Part shown: one piece after another, positions 1 through 7,626 of the stretch
Position numbering within the stretch: position 1 is the stretch's first letter
Layout: each line of letters starts with the position of its first letter
NCBI RefSeq assembly: GCF_001427305.1
Contig: NZ_LMFZ01000045.1
Span: 308,598-372,597 of the forward strand
Direction of reading: 5' to 3'
From: Duganella sp. Root1480D1
GTDB lineage: Bacteria > Pseudomonadota > Gammaproteobacteria > Burkholderiales > Burkholderiaceae_D
DNA: 64,000 nucleotides
Notes under the pieces: model-generated
Database searches by the model: none
Told to the model about the DNA's origin: nothing
The model's input: the letters and a program-made list of their open reading frames with translations, nothing else
Position numbers and translations under genes: made by a program

Positions 1-1989
1 GACAGGCACACCCGGAGGCTGGGTCCCTGTTGGAGGGCTGAAGAGGAACATGCCAACTGCCTGCGCTTCGGTTCTCACGACCCGCGTGCCAATGTTGCCA
101 TCGACCGGGTAAGGCAGGTTGTCGAAGGCAAAGCGCAGCTGGGCATACGCCGCCTTGGTGCGCTCGTGCTGCTCATTGGTGTCGCTCGGGCCACCGAATG
201 GCGAAGGCTTCCAGTTGGTGCAATCGCCGGTCGGTCCGGGGTTGGCGCAGAAATAGTTGGCGTAACCGTGCAACTCCTGGAACATCGCCGGCGTGGCATC
301 GAAGGAGCCTGCCACGGTCGCCGGCGTCGGCACGATGATCGCCGGAGGAGCCGGCACGGTGCCGTTGAAGAAGCTGGGGAAGGCGTGCGCGGTGTAGTTC
401 TGCCCCAGGCGCGGATCGGTCAGTACGGCGAATTTGCTGTATGGCTGCCAGCTGTTGCCGACCGACCAGGACTGCGTGATATTTTGCCATTCGTTGCCGC
501 CGTTGCCGCCATGGGTTCGGTTGGTGATCGCGTCGCGCTTGGTCGCACGCACGCCGAAGCGCAGGTCCTGAAGAACGGGCGAATCGAAAATGAACTTGGC
601 GTCGAGGCGTGCCGCATTCTGCTTGGCTACCGCCTTGTCACGGTGCTCCTGCGCAAAGCTCCAGTAATAGTGCGAGGGATCGGCCAGCCAGGCACGGTCG
701 CCATCGTCGAAGGTGTAGGTCGGCGGCGAAGTGCGCAAGTCCATCGTTTCCTTGGGCATGAAGCCGCCCAGGCCGACAGTATTGTCGTAGCCCTTGGTGG
801 TGGCACGGGTATGCTGCAGGTCCGCCTTGAAAACCCACTGGTCGGAAGCGCGCCACTGCGCGTTCCAGGACAGGTCGGACGTGTCGGCCTTGCGGCTGGT
901 CGTGCGCGCGTCGGTACCGAAGCCGATGCCGTTGCTCAGGCCAAAGCCGCCATCGGTCGGATTGCGCAATACGCCCGTCAACAGCGCCCCATTGTCGTCG
1001 TAAGTCGCGCCCGGGTCGACAGTGAGGGTCGAGGCGGTGGTGGTCATGAAGAACCCGCTCTCTTCCGTGTAAATCTTGTACTTCGATTTGAAGTAGGTCA
1101 GGCCGGACGAGAGATTGTCCTTCTTCCATTGCAGCGCGCCGTACAGGCCATCGCGGGTGCGGTCGAAGGTGTTGGAATTCCAGCTGGCGCCGGGGCTGAT
1201 CCAGCGCAACTGGCCTGGCGTGATATCGGCGCGCGGCAGGTAGTTGCTGACGCCAAGTGCATCGCTGGCGGTGGAGATCTGCGAATGCGACAGGTCGAGC
1301 AGCGCGCCCACCTGCCCGATCGGGGTATCCCAGCGGTTCGACACCAGGCCGGATACCGCAGGTTTGGTCTTGCCGCTGCGGCTGGCGCGCGAGCCTTCCA
1401 CCGACAGCGCGGCCTTGAAGCCCTTGAAGTCGAACGGCATGGCGGTGCGCAGGTTGACCAGGCCGCCTACTGCGCCCTCGATCTGCTCGGCGGATGGATT
1501 CTTGTACACGTCAACGCCGGCCATCAGCTCAGGCGGCACGTCCTCGAAGCTCAGGGCGCGGCCACCGTTGGCGGAGAACGAATCGCGGCCGTTCAATTCG
1601 GAGCGCACATAGCTCAAGCCACGCACCGACACGCCCGTGCCTTCCGCGGCAAAGTGCTGGATGCCATCGCCCAGGCCCTGCATCGGGTCCGCGCGGTTCA
1701 TGGTGCGGTCGATGCTCACGCCCGGAATGCGTTGCAGCACTTCGGTGACCGAACGGTCCGGCAACTTGCCGATATCGTCGGCCACGATCGAATCGACGAT
1801 CTCGTCGGAATTCTGCTTGATCTTCTGTGCTGACTCCAGCGCTGCGCGCTGGCCTACCACCACCACGGTATTCGGATCTCCCTTGGCGGCCGGCGCGGCT
1901 GGTGTAGTCTGCGCCATCGCGACGCCGCTCGCCAATAGTGCAATATGCGCCGCTGCCATGGCGATTGCTGTCTTCTTCAAGTGTCTCAC
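1..1989 (-). CDS. TonB-dependent receptor, TIGR01782-like (partial, C-terminus outside window)
   Basis: An open frame of 663 codons runs off the window start, so the C-terminal beta-barrel strands are missing. The start is GTG at 1989, preceded by AGAGG. A signal peptide ends near residue 27 (...SGVAMA-Q). The plug follows, with the motif DEIVDSIVADDIGKLPDRS, then EVLQRIPGVSIDR and VSVRGL, which is typical of the carbohydrate-type TonB receptors of Xanthomonas, Caulobacter and Massilia-like bacteria. Outer-membrane, TonB-driven import of oligosaccharides is the family role; a xyloglucan fragment as substrate is inferred from neighbours. It is a paralogue of the receptor at 42965-46093, with the same plug architecture. 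A regulon box and promoter lie 236-295 bases upstream, giving a leader of about 230 nt. Long plus-strand ORFs over this gene are shadows. Confidence 0.9.
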   Translation of the reverse strand, partial: MRHLKKTAIAMAAAHIALLASGVAMAQTTPAAPAAKGDPNTVVVVGQRAALESAQKIKQNSDEIVDSIVADDIGKLPDRSVTEVLQRIPGVSIDRTMNRADPMQGLGDGIQHFAAEGTGVSVRGLSYVRSELNGRDSFSANGGRALSFEDVPPELMAGVDVYKNPSAEQIEGAVGGLVNLRTAMPFDFKGFKAALSVEGSRASRSGKTKPAVSGLVSNRWDTPIGQVGALLDLSHSQISTASDALGVSNYLPRADITPGQLRWISPGASWNSNTFDRTRDGLYGALQWKKDNLSSGLTYFKSKYKIYTEESGFFMTTTASTLTVDPGATYDDNGALLTGVLRNPTDGGFGLSNGIGFGTDARTTSRKADTSDLSWNAQWRASDQWVFKADLQHTRATTKGYDNTVGLGGFMPKETMDLRTSPPTYTFDDGDRAWLADPSHYYWSFAQEHRDKAVAKQNAARLDAKFIFDSPVLQDLRFGVRATKRDAITNRTHGGNGGNEWQNITQSWSVGNSWQPYSKFAVLTDPRLGQNYTAHAFPSFFNGTVPAPPAIIVPTPATVAGSFDATPAMFQELHGYANYFCANPGPTGDCTNWKPSPFGGPSDTNEQHERTKAAYAQLRFAFDNLPYPVDGNIGTRVVRTEAQAVGMFLFSPPTGTQPPGVPV

Positions 1990-2125
1990 TCTGAATCCTC
2001 TCGTTCTAACTTATAAGTTTACTCACCGTGTGCCCATAAAGCGCCACCATGCCTCCGTGTCGGGGCTGATCTGCGCATGTCTTTGGAGTGCCTGGCGGGG
2101 TAAGCCCGGAGCCCCGCGCCGCGCC

Positions 2126-2179
2126 CTACGAGGCGCGTGCCATATCGCCGCTGTGCGCGGCAAGAATTCGAATAACCAT
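2126..2179 (-). CDS. Possible 17-residue leader peptide in the TonB receptor 5' leader
   Basis: On the minus strand an ATG at 2179 is preceded by GGGAGAC at normal spacing and opens a short frame (MVIRILAAHSGDMARAS) whose TAG stop sits in the loop of a GC-rich hairpin. It lies wholly inside the predicted receptor mRNA leader. No family is recognised. It could be a regulatory leader ORF or chance; only the good ribosome-binding site and the stop-in-hairpin arrangement support it. Confidence 0.3.
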   Translation of the reverse strand: MVIRILAAHSGDMARAS

Positions 2180-2224
2180 TGGAATGTCTCCCTTGTATGT
2201 TTTATGTCGCCTGGCGATGAAACC

Positions 2225-2284
2225 ATTCTGCCTCTCACACTTTTCAGCGGCAATTGCGAAAATCACCAATACAACAAACGAAAA
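2225..2284 (-). promoter_or_regulatory. Regulon box 1 plus promoter (TonB receptor)
   Basis: The box occupies 2250-2284: GCAATTGCGAAAATCACC, 9 variable bases, then AACGAAAA. Read toward the gene its end provides TTGCCG as -35, followed after 17 bp by CAGAAT (2225-2230) as -10. TSS is predicted near 2218. Confidence 0.75.
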
Positions 2285-2303
2285 TCTGTAAATGCGCTGG
2301 CGG

Positions 2304-3959
2304 TCAGCTGATTTTCAGCGCGTTGGCATAACTCAAAGGCGGCTGGTCGCGCGGCAGCGTCACCTCCAGGCCGTCTGCCGTCTGGCGAAACGCCAAAGGG
2401 AACCCGTTGGCGATCAGCTCCACCCGCGCAATGCGCTTCTTCAGGTACGGCGAGGCGCTGCGCAGCGACTTGATTGTCACCTTGCCATCCTGCGGCCAGC
2501 CCATGACGAAGGCGAAAACCGACTCGCCCTTGGCGGTAAAGCGGATATCCGCGGCGGAAAACGGCTTGCTCTTGCCTTCATTGAAACCGGCCCCAGACAT
2601 CTGCACGGCTTCCTCCATCACCGGCCCTTCACCGAACACTGCCCACGGGCGGGTGTCATAGATCGCCTCTCCGTTGCGCGCCATCCAGCGCCCTATTTCG
2701 CCGACAATAGCGCGCTCCTGCGCGTCGATCGAGCCGTTGCCACGTACCGGGATATTGAGTAAAAGGTTGCCGTTTTTGCTCACCACATCGATCAAGGTAT
2801 GCACTACCGTCTGCGCGCTCTTGTAGCTGCGGTTGTCGTACACACGCCGGTCGTAATGCCAGTTTCCAATGCAGGTACAGGTTTGCCATGGCAATTCTTC
2901 AATCTGGTTGCTTTGGCCACGTTCGATATCCCACACCATGCTGCGGCGCTGCTGCGGATTCAGGATCTTGCCGTTGACGACAGCCTCCAGCTTACCTTTG
3001 GTGGCAATGCTGCGGTTGTACATATGCGCAGCCAGGCGCAAGCCGACGTCGCTGACAGGCCATAGCGGCAGCACGGTGTCGTCGTAATACACCAGATCGG
3101 GATCGTATGAGTCGATCAGGTCCCGCGTGCGGTGGAAGAATTTCTCGCAATATGCCTGGTCGGGTATGGCGGCCCCGCCGGCCCAGTGCCATTGCTCATA
3201 CTGCACACCACCGTCGCCACCGGCCTTGCTCAGGGGGTGGCGCTGGGCGTACAAGCCTTGCGGGTCAAGTCCTTCCCACCACTTGCCCAGGCCATCCAGG
3301 CGCGTCAGGTTGCCGTCGTAGGCGACGCCGGCATGCGGGCCGGCCTTGTCCGCACCCTGCGCCAGCTCGTACCAGGTCCAGGCATGCGCGGCATGCACGC
3401 TGACGCCGAAGCGCAGGCCATTGGCACGTGCGGCTTTGCTCCAGCCGGCAATCAGGTCCTTGCGCGGACCAACTTTGGTGACGTTCCATTCCGGCTGGTG
3501 GCGGCTGTCGTACAGGTCCAGATTGTCGTGATGGTTTGCCATGGCGACGAAATACCTGGCGCCAGCTTTCTTGTACATGGCGACCAATTCGTCCGGCTGC
3601 CATTTGTCCGCCTTCCACCGGTGGATGACGTCCTTGAAGCCAAATTGGGACGGATGGCCGTATTTCCGCAGGTGGTGGCGGTAGGCGTCGCTGCCTTCCT
3701 CATACATCAAGCGCCCGTACCAGTCGCCGAATTCCGGCTCGCATTGCGGGCCCCAATGTGCCCAGATGCCGAACTTGGCGTTGCGGAACCAGTCCGGCAC
3801 CTGGTACTTGTCCAGCGAGTCCCAGGCCGGCGCAAACGGGCCGCTGGCAATCGGCAAAGCGGCGCCCGGCGCCACCGCATCGGCGGCAGTAGCGACGCCT
3901 GACAACGCGGCGGCGGGCAAAGCGGCTCCCATGTGTTTCAACAAATCTCGGCGTTTCAT
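2304..3959 (-). CDS. GH29-like alpha-L-fucosidase, Tat-exported
   Basis: 551 residues. The ATG at 3959 is chosen over a TTG 15 bases upstream because AGGAAACAG sits just before it and a Tat signal (KRRDLLKHMGA, hydrophobic stretch, cleavage near residue 27) begins there. The body has the GH29 pattern: KFGIWAHWGP near the N-terminus, FVAMANHHDNLDLYDS, and DLVYYDD, which carries the expected nucleophile Asp. The C-terminal part is a beta-sandwich. The likely role is removal of terminal alpha-L-fucose from xyloglucan fragments in the periplasm; GH29 members vary in linkage, so the exact bond is unknown. It lies 26 bp downstream of the halogenase and is almost certainly co-transcribed with it from regulon box 2. 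A second, diverged GH29 is at 37955-39298. Confidence 0.82.
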   Translation of the reverse strand: MKRRDLLKHMGAALPAAALSGVATAADAVAPGAALPIASGPFAPAWDSLDKYQVPDWFRNAKFGIWAHWGPQCEPEFGDWYGRLMYEEGSDAYRHHLRKYGHPSQFGFKDVIHRWKADKWQPDELVAMYKKAGARYFVAMANHHDNLDLYDSRHQPEWNVTKVGPRKDLIAGWSKAARANGLRFGVSVHAAHAWTWYELAQGADKAGPHAGVAYDGNLTRLDGLGKWWEGLDPQGLYAQRHPLSKAGGDGGVQYEQWHWAGGAAIPDQAYCEKFFHRTRDLIDSYDPDLVYYDDTVLPLWPVSDVGLRLAAHMYNRSIATKGKLEAVVNGKILNPQQRRSMVWDIERGQSNQIEELPWQTCTCIGNWHYDRRVYDNRSYKSAQTVVHTLIDVVSKNGNLLLNIPVRGNGSIDAQERAIVGEIGRWMARNGEAIYDTRPWAVFGEGPVMEEAVQMSGAGFNEGKSKPFSAADIRFTAKGESVFAFVMGWPQDGKVTIKSLRSASPYLKKRIARVELIANGFPLAFRQTADGLEVTLPRDQPPLSYANALKIS

Positions 3960-3985
3960 CTGTTTCCTATCCAACTGGTTTTCGG

Positions 3986-5470
3986 TTAGCGCGACAACAC
4001 GCTATTCAAGTAGGCTTCGTGAGTCGGCATTGCCGCTACGGAGGCGGCAATGCTGTCGCGTCGGAAGCATAGGGCACGCATCACATCCTCATGCGGCACG
4101 TCCCACAAGGAGGGGTCGGAACGCTGCGGCCAATGCCCCATGCCGGCATGGATGGCCAGCCAGCTTGTAGCGTCGAATCCTTCTTCATCATATTGGTGCA
4201 GGGCGCCGGCCTCGCGCCAGGCGTGGAGCTTGAAGGCCAGCGTTTCCGGCAATTCCATGCTTGCCATATCGCGCCACAGCTGACCGTCGCGCCGTGCCGT
4301 GAGGCAGTAGTGCAGGATGATGAAATCGCGAATGCGCTCGAACTGGCGGCGCATGCCGGTGTTGTAGGCGTCCACCGCCTCCTGCGCCGGCCGTTCGCCG
4401 GGAAGCAGCAGTTCGATCAACCTGCCAAGGCCGCTCTGGACCAGGAAAATGCTTGTTGATTCCAGCGGTTCCAGGAAGCCCGAAGACAGGCCGAGCGCCA
4501 CCACGTTATGCACCCAGAAGCGCTCACGATGGCCGGCCTCGAAGCGCAGCAGGCGCGGTTCGGCGATGGGCGCGCCGTCCAGCTGCTGCATCAGTTGCTC
4601 GCGCGCCTTCTCCTCGTCGATGTAGCGGCTGGCGAAGACGTGGCCATGCCCGCTACGGTTGCTTAGCGGGATGCGCCATGCCCAGCCGGCTTCCAGCGCC
4701 GTGCAACGCGTTGCGGGCGCGAGTTCCGGGCCGCTGCGCTCGGAAGGACAGGCCCAGGCTCGGTCCACAGGGAGCCAGCGGCCGAAGTCGACGAAACGCT
4801 CTTCCAGCGCGCGGCCCAGCAGCAGGGAAGCAAAACCGGAGCAATCGACAAAGAGATCCCCTTCCACCACGCGGCCATCGGCCAGCGAGAGCTGCGAAAT
4901 GCCGCCGTCTGCGCGGCGCGGCGCGTGCACGATGCGTCCTTCGGTGCGCCGGACACCTCGCCCTTCGGCAAGCTTGCGCAGAAAGGCCGCGTACAGCACG
5001 GCATCAAAATGGTAGGCGTAATTGAACTGTTGCTCTTCTTCGCTTGCAGCGCACATGAAGCGCCCCTCGCGCGCCATGACACTCGGCAGGCACTGCGCAT
5101 CCAGGGGGCCCAGTCCGGCATCGCCTACGCGGCGGTGTTGGCCCCACAGCGAGCGCGGGCCGCTGAGGGCACCGATATCGCCAAAGGTGTGGAAGTAGCG
5201 TTCACCGAGTTCACGCCAGTCGCGGAATTCAATCCCGAGCTTGAAGGTGCCGTTGGTGGCGCGCAGGAATTGCGCTTCGTCGATACCCAGCAGCCTGTGG
5301 AAGTGGCGGATGGAAGGAAACGTGGCCTCGCCAACTCCGACAATGCCGATTTCCTCGGATTCGACCAGCTCCACAGAGGAAGCCGGGAACGCCGTCGCGA
5401 ATGCCGCCGAGGCCATCCAGCCGGCTGAACCACCGCCGACAACCACGATACGTTTGTATGCAGTCTTCAT
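3986..5470 (-). CDS. Flavin-dependent tryptophan-halogenase-family protein
   Basis: 494 residues. The start at 5470 is supported by AAGGAGA six bases upstream; longer frames lack a ribosome site. Seen: an N-terminal FAD-binding GGGSAGW (residues about 11-17), a GVGEATFPS segment, a conserved Lys in NGTFKLGIEF at the place expected for the catalytic lysine of PrnA-type halogenases, a GWAWRIPL motif matching the family WxWxIP signature, and GFLEPLESTSI near the C-terminus. Known family members chlorinate or brominate indoles and other aromatics using FADH2 from a separate reductase; none is in the window. Related genes occur beside TonB receptors in several proteobacteria, with unknown substrate. 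Here it is first in a unit with a fucosidase, has regulon box 2, and precedes the TonB receptor. Function in glycan use is not known. Confidence 0.85.
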   Translation of the reverse strand: MKTAYKRIVVVGGGSAGWMASAAFATAFPASSVELVESEEIGIVGVGEATFPSIRHFHRLLGIDEAQFLRATNGTFKLGIEFRDWRELGERYFHTFGDIGALSGPRSLWGQHRRVGDAGLGPLDAQCLPSVMAREGRFMCAASEEEQQFNYAYHFDAVLYAAFLRKLAEGRGVRRTEGRIVHAPRRADGGISQLSLADGRVVEGDLFVDCSGFASLLLGRALEERFVDFGRWLPVDRAWACPSERSGPELAPATRCTALEAGWAWRIPLSNRSGHGHVFASRYIDEEKAREQLMQQLDGAPIAEPRLLRFEAGHRERFWVHNVVALGLSSGFLEPLESTSIFLVQSGLGRLIELLLPGERPAQEAVDAYNTGMRRQFERIRDFIILHYCLTARRDGQLWRDMASMELPETLAFKLHAWREAGALHQYDEEGFDATSWLAIHAGMGHWPQRSDPSLWDVPHEDVMRALCFRRDSIAASVAAMPTHEAYLNSVLSR

Positions 5471-5519
5471 TCTGTCTCCTTCGCGATCTCGTGTCCGGAT
5501 CGACTCATTATGTGAATCG

Positions 5520-5579
5520 ATTGTGCAAGCGGGCATGGGGGCACGCAATTGTGAAAAGTACCAAGTCGTTCAATGAAAT
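5520..5579 (-). promoter_or_regulatory. Regulon box 2 plus promoter (halogenase-fucosidase)
   Basis: Box at 5545-5579 (GCAATTGTGAAAAGTACC, 9 bases, AATGAAAT). The -35 is TTGCGT, the spacer 17 bp and the -10 CACAAT at 5520-5525, pointing to the halogenase. The divergent GH2 promoter lies just beyond the far end and may share it. Confidence 0.75.
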
Positions 5580-5591
5580 CTTGCAGCCCAA

Positions 5592-5620
5592 TTGAAGTGC
5601 GGCGCGACGCGGTGGAGAAT
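5592..5620 (+). promoter_or_regulatory. Promoter of GH2 gene, half-box only
   Basis: TTGAAG, 17 bp, GAGAAT (5615-5620) keeps the -35 end (AATTG) and spacing of the regulon promoters, but the rest of the element is not conserved. TSS would fall near 5627, two bases before the ATG, so a leaderless mRNA is possible; a GGAG 11 bases upstream of the ATG is a poor alternative ribosome site. Confidence 0.45.
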
Positions 5621-5628
5621 GCGGCACT

Positions 5629-7626
5629 ATGAAGACACTCCATGCATTGATATCGTGCGCGGTGCTTGCACCAATAGCCGCCATGGCGCAGCCACGAGAA
5701 GTGATTCCTCTCGATACTGATTGGTTTTTCCATAAGATTGGCGAGCATGGCTGGCAGGCGGTCGCCCTGCCCCACAGTTTCGACGGTTACAGGGGCCCGG
5801 CCTGGTACCGCCGCACGCTGCACCTGTCGCGAGTGCGCAACGGGAAGCAGCATTTCCTCGAGTTTGACGGCGCCTTGCTGGTGGCGGAGGCCTGGGTCAA
5901 CGGCCAGTCAGCGGGACGTCATGCCGGCGGCTTCTCCCGTTTCCGTTTTAACATCACGGACCTGCTCCACGACGGCGACAACGAAGTCGTGGTGCGCGTC
6001 GATAACGCCCCCGATAGCGGCATCGCGCCGCTGGCGGGTGACTACACCCTGGCGGGCGGCCTTTATCGCAAGGTAAGGCTGGTGACGACTGGCGACGTCC
6101 ATTTCGACATGCTCGATTACGGTGGGCCGGGCGTCTACTTCAAGCCCAGCGCCATAAAGCGCGAGCATGCCAACCTGGCCTGGACCGTGCGCGCCAGCAA
6201 CGACCGTGCTCGCACCGTGCGCGCCATCGTCGCCACGCAATTGCGCGACGCCCAAAGAAATGTAGTCGCTTCGGCACGAAAAACGGTTGTGCTGCCGCCT
6301 CGCGGCACCGTGCAGATCGAGCTGCATGCCGCGTTGCCTGCACCGCACCTGTGGCAAGGTATCCAGGATCCTTACCTGTACACCAGCGAGGCCGCGCTCT
6401 CGGAAGAAGGCGCCGCAACGTCCGCCCATGCCGACCTGCTGTCCTTCCAGGCCGGCCTGCGAGACATTCGCCTTGATCCCCAGCGCGGCCTGCTGCTGAA
6501 CGGAACCAGCTACCAGGTCCATGGCGTCAACGTGCACCAGACATCGCTGCCGGGCAAAGGCATCGCTGCCACTGATGCCGACATCGATGCCGATTACCGC
6601 ATTCTGTCCGAGCTGGGAGTGACCGGCTTGCGCTACGCGCACTACCAGCACCCCCAGCGCGCATACGACTTGTCGGACCGCGCGGGATGGCTGGTGTGGA
6701 CCGAATTGCCGTTGACGGCAGCCGTCAACGGTTCGGATGCCTTCCTCGCCAACAGTACACAGCAGTTGCGCGAGCTGGTACGCCAGAACAGCAATCATCC
6801 TTCCGTCATGGTCTGGGGGCTGGGCAATGAAATCTACCAGAGCGATGCGACCAGCGCGCGCGTGCTCGACGCGCTGCAAAAGGTCGCCCACGAGGAAGAC
6901 CCCGGCCGGCCCACAGCCTATGCCAATTGCTGCGGGCCGATCGATGGCGCGCAAGCCTCGCATACCGATGCCGTGGGATCGAATGTGTATTTTGGTTGGT
7001 ATGACGGAAAGTTCGCCGATCTCGGACCATTCCTCGACGCGAACCATGTGCGGCGCCCGGACACGCCCCTGGCAATCAGCGAGTACGGCGCCGGCGCCAG
7101 CGCACTGCAGCAGGAAGACCCGCCGCAGCGCCCGCAACCGGGCGGCCGCTGGCACCCGGAGCAATACCAGGCGCTCTATCACGAAGCGGCCTGGCCGCAG
7201 CTGGCGGCGCGGCCCTGGCTGTGGGCCAATTTCATCTGGGTCGGCTTCGACTTCGCCTCGGCCGGGCGCAACGAAGGCGACACGCCGGGCTTCAACGACA
7301 AGGGCCTGGTCAGCTTTGACCGCAGCGTCAGGAAGGACGCCTATTTCTGGTACCAGGCCAACTGGACGACACGGCCAATGGCCTATATCACGTCACGCCG
7401 GCATGCGCTGCGCACGCAGGCCGCCGCGCAGGTCAAGGTGTACAGCAACCAGCCGAGCGCCCGCCTGCGCCTTAACGGCGTCGACCTCGGCGAACGGACG
7501 GTGACCGGCCGCATCGCCACCTGGCAGGTGGAGCTGGCCGAGGGCGCCAACCGGCTGCAAGTCACGGCGGGCGCCGCCGCCGATGAAGTCGAATGGATCT
7601 ATCGGCCGGCGCCCGCAGCACGCTAG
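5629..7626 (+). CDS. Glycoside hydrolase family 2 (beta-galactosidase-like), secreted
   Basis: 665 residues with a signal peptide (cleavage after ...IAAMA, residue about 21). The order is a GH2 sugar-binding jelly-roll, an immunoglobulin-like domain, a TIM barrel and a short C-terminal beta domain. The acid/base is in HPSVMVWGLGNEIY (Glu near residue 401) and the nucleophile in LAISEYGAG (Glu near 485). It probably removes beta-galactosyl residues exposed after defucosylation; GH2 also includes other exo-beta activities, so specificity is inferred. It is divergent from the halogenase and overlaps the convergent GH39 gene by four bases at the stop codons. Confidence 0.85.
   Translation: MKTLHALISCAVLAPIAAMAQPREVIPLDTDWFFHKIGEHGWQAVALPHSFDGYRGPAWYRRTLHLSRVRNGKQHFLEFDGALLVAEAWVNGQSAGRHAGGFSRFRFNITDLLHDGDNEVVVRVDNAPDSGIAPLAGDYTLAGGLYRKVRLVTTGDVHFDMLDYGGPGVYFKPSAIKREHANLAWTVRASNDRARTVRAIVATQLRDAQRNVVASARKTVVLPPRGTVQIELHAALPAPHLWQGIQDPYLYTSEAALSEEGAATSAHADLLSFQAGLRDIRLDPQRGLLLNGTSYQVHGVNVHQTSLPGKGIAATDADIDADYRILSELGVTGLRYAHYQHPQRAYDLSDRAGWLVWTELPLTAAVNGSDAFLANSTQQLRELVRQNSNHPSVMVWGLGNEIYQSDATSARVLDALQKVAHEEDPGRPTAYANCCGPIDGAQASHTDAVGSNVYFGWYDGKFADLGPFLDANHVRRPDTPLAISEYGAGASALQQEDPPQRPQPGGRWHPEQYQALYHEAAWPQLAARPWLWANFIWVGFDFASAGRNEGDTPGFNDKGLVSFDRSVRKDAYFWYQANWTTRPMAYITSRRHALRTQAAAQVKVYSNQPSARLRLNGVDLGERTVTGRIATWQVELAEGANRLQVTAGAAADEVEWIYRPAPAAR

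Larger units (their letters stand above)
1990..2303. other. Intergenic region: promoter and long leader of the TonB receptor
   Basis: This 314-bp gap separates the receptor start from the stop of the GH29-like gene upstream. It holds the regulon box and -10 (2225-2284), a predicted leader of about 230 nt, and a possible 17-codon leader ORF (2126-2179). A GC-rich hairpin around 2115-2137 (arms CGCGCC/GGCGCG) overlaps the leader ORF stop. No other gene is visible. Confidence 0.6.

Noticed and set aside
166..1833. Long plus-strand ORF opposite the TonB receptor (and similar ones at 22314-24236, 43748-46120, 46256-48289)
   Set aside because: High-GC antisense shadows: no ribosome sites, no recognisable domains, opposite to well-supported genes.
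3959..3974. Upstream TTG start for the GH29-like gene
   Set aside because: The ATG at 3959 has a ribosome site and starts directly at the Tat signal.
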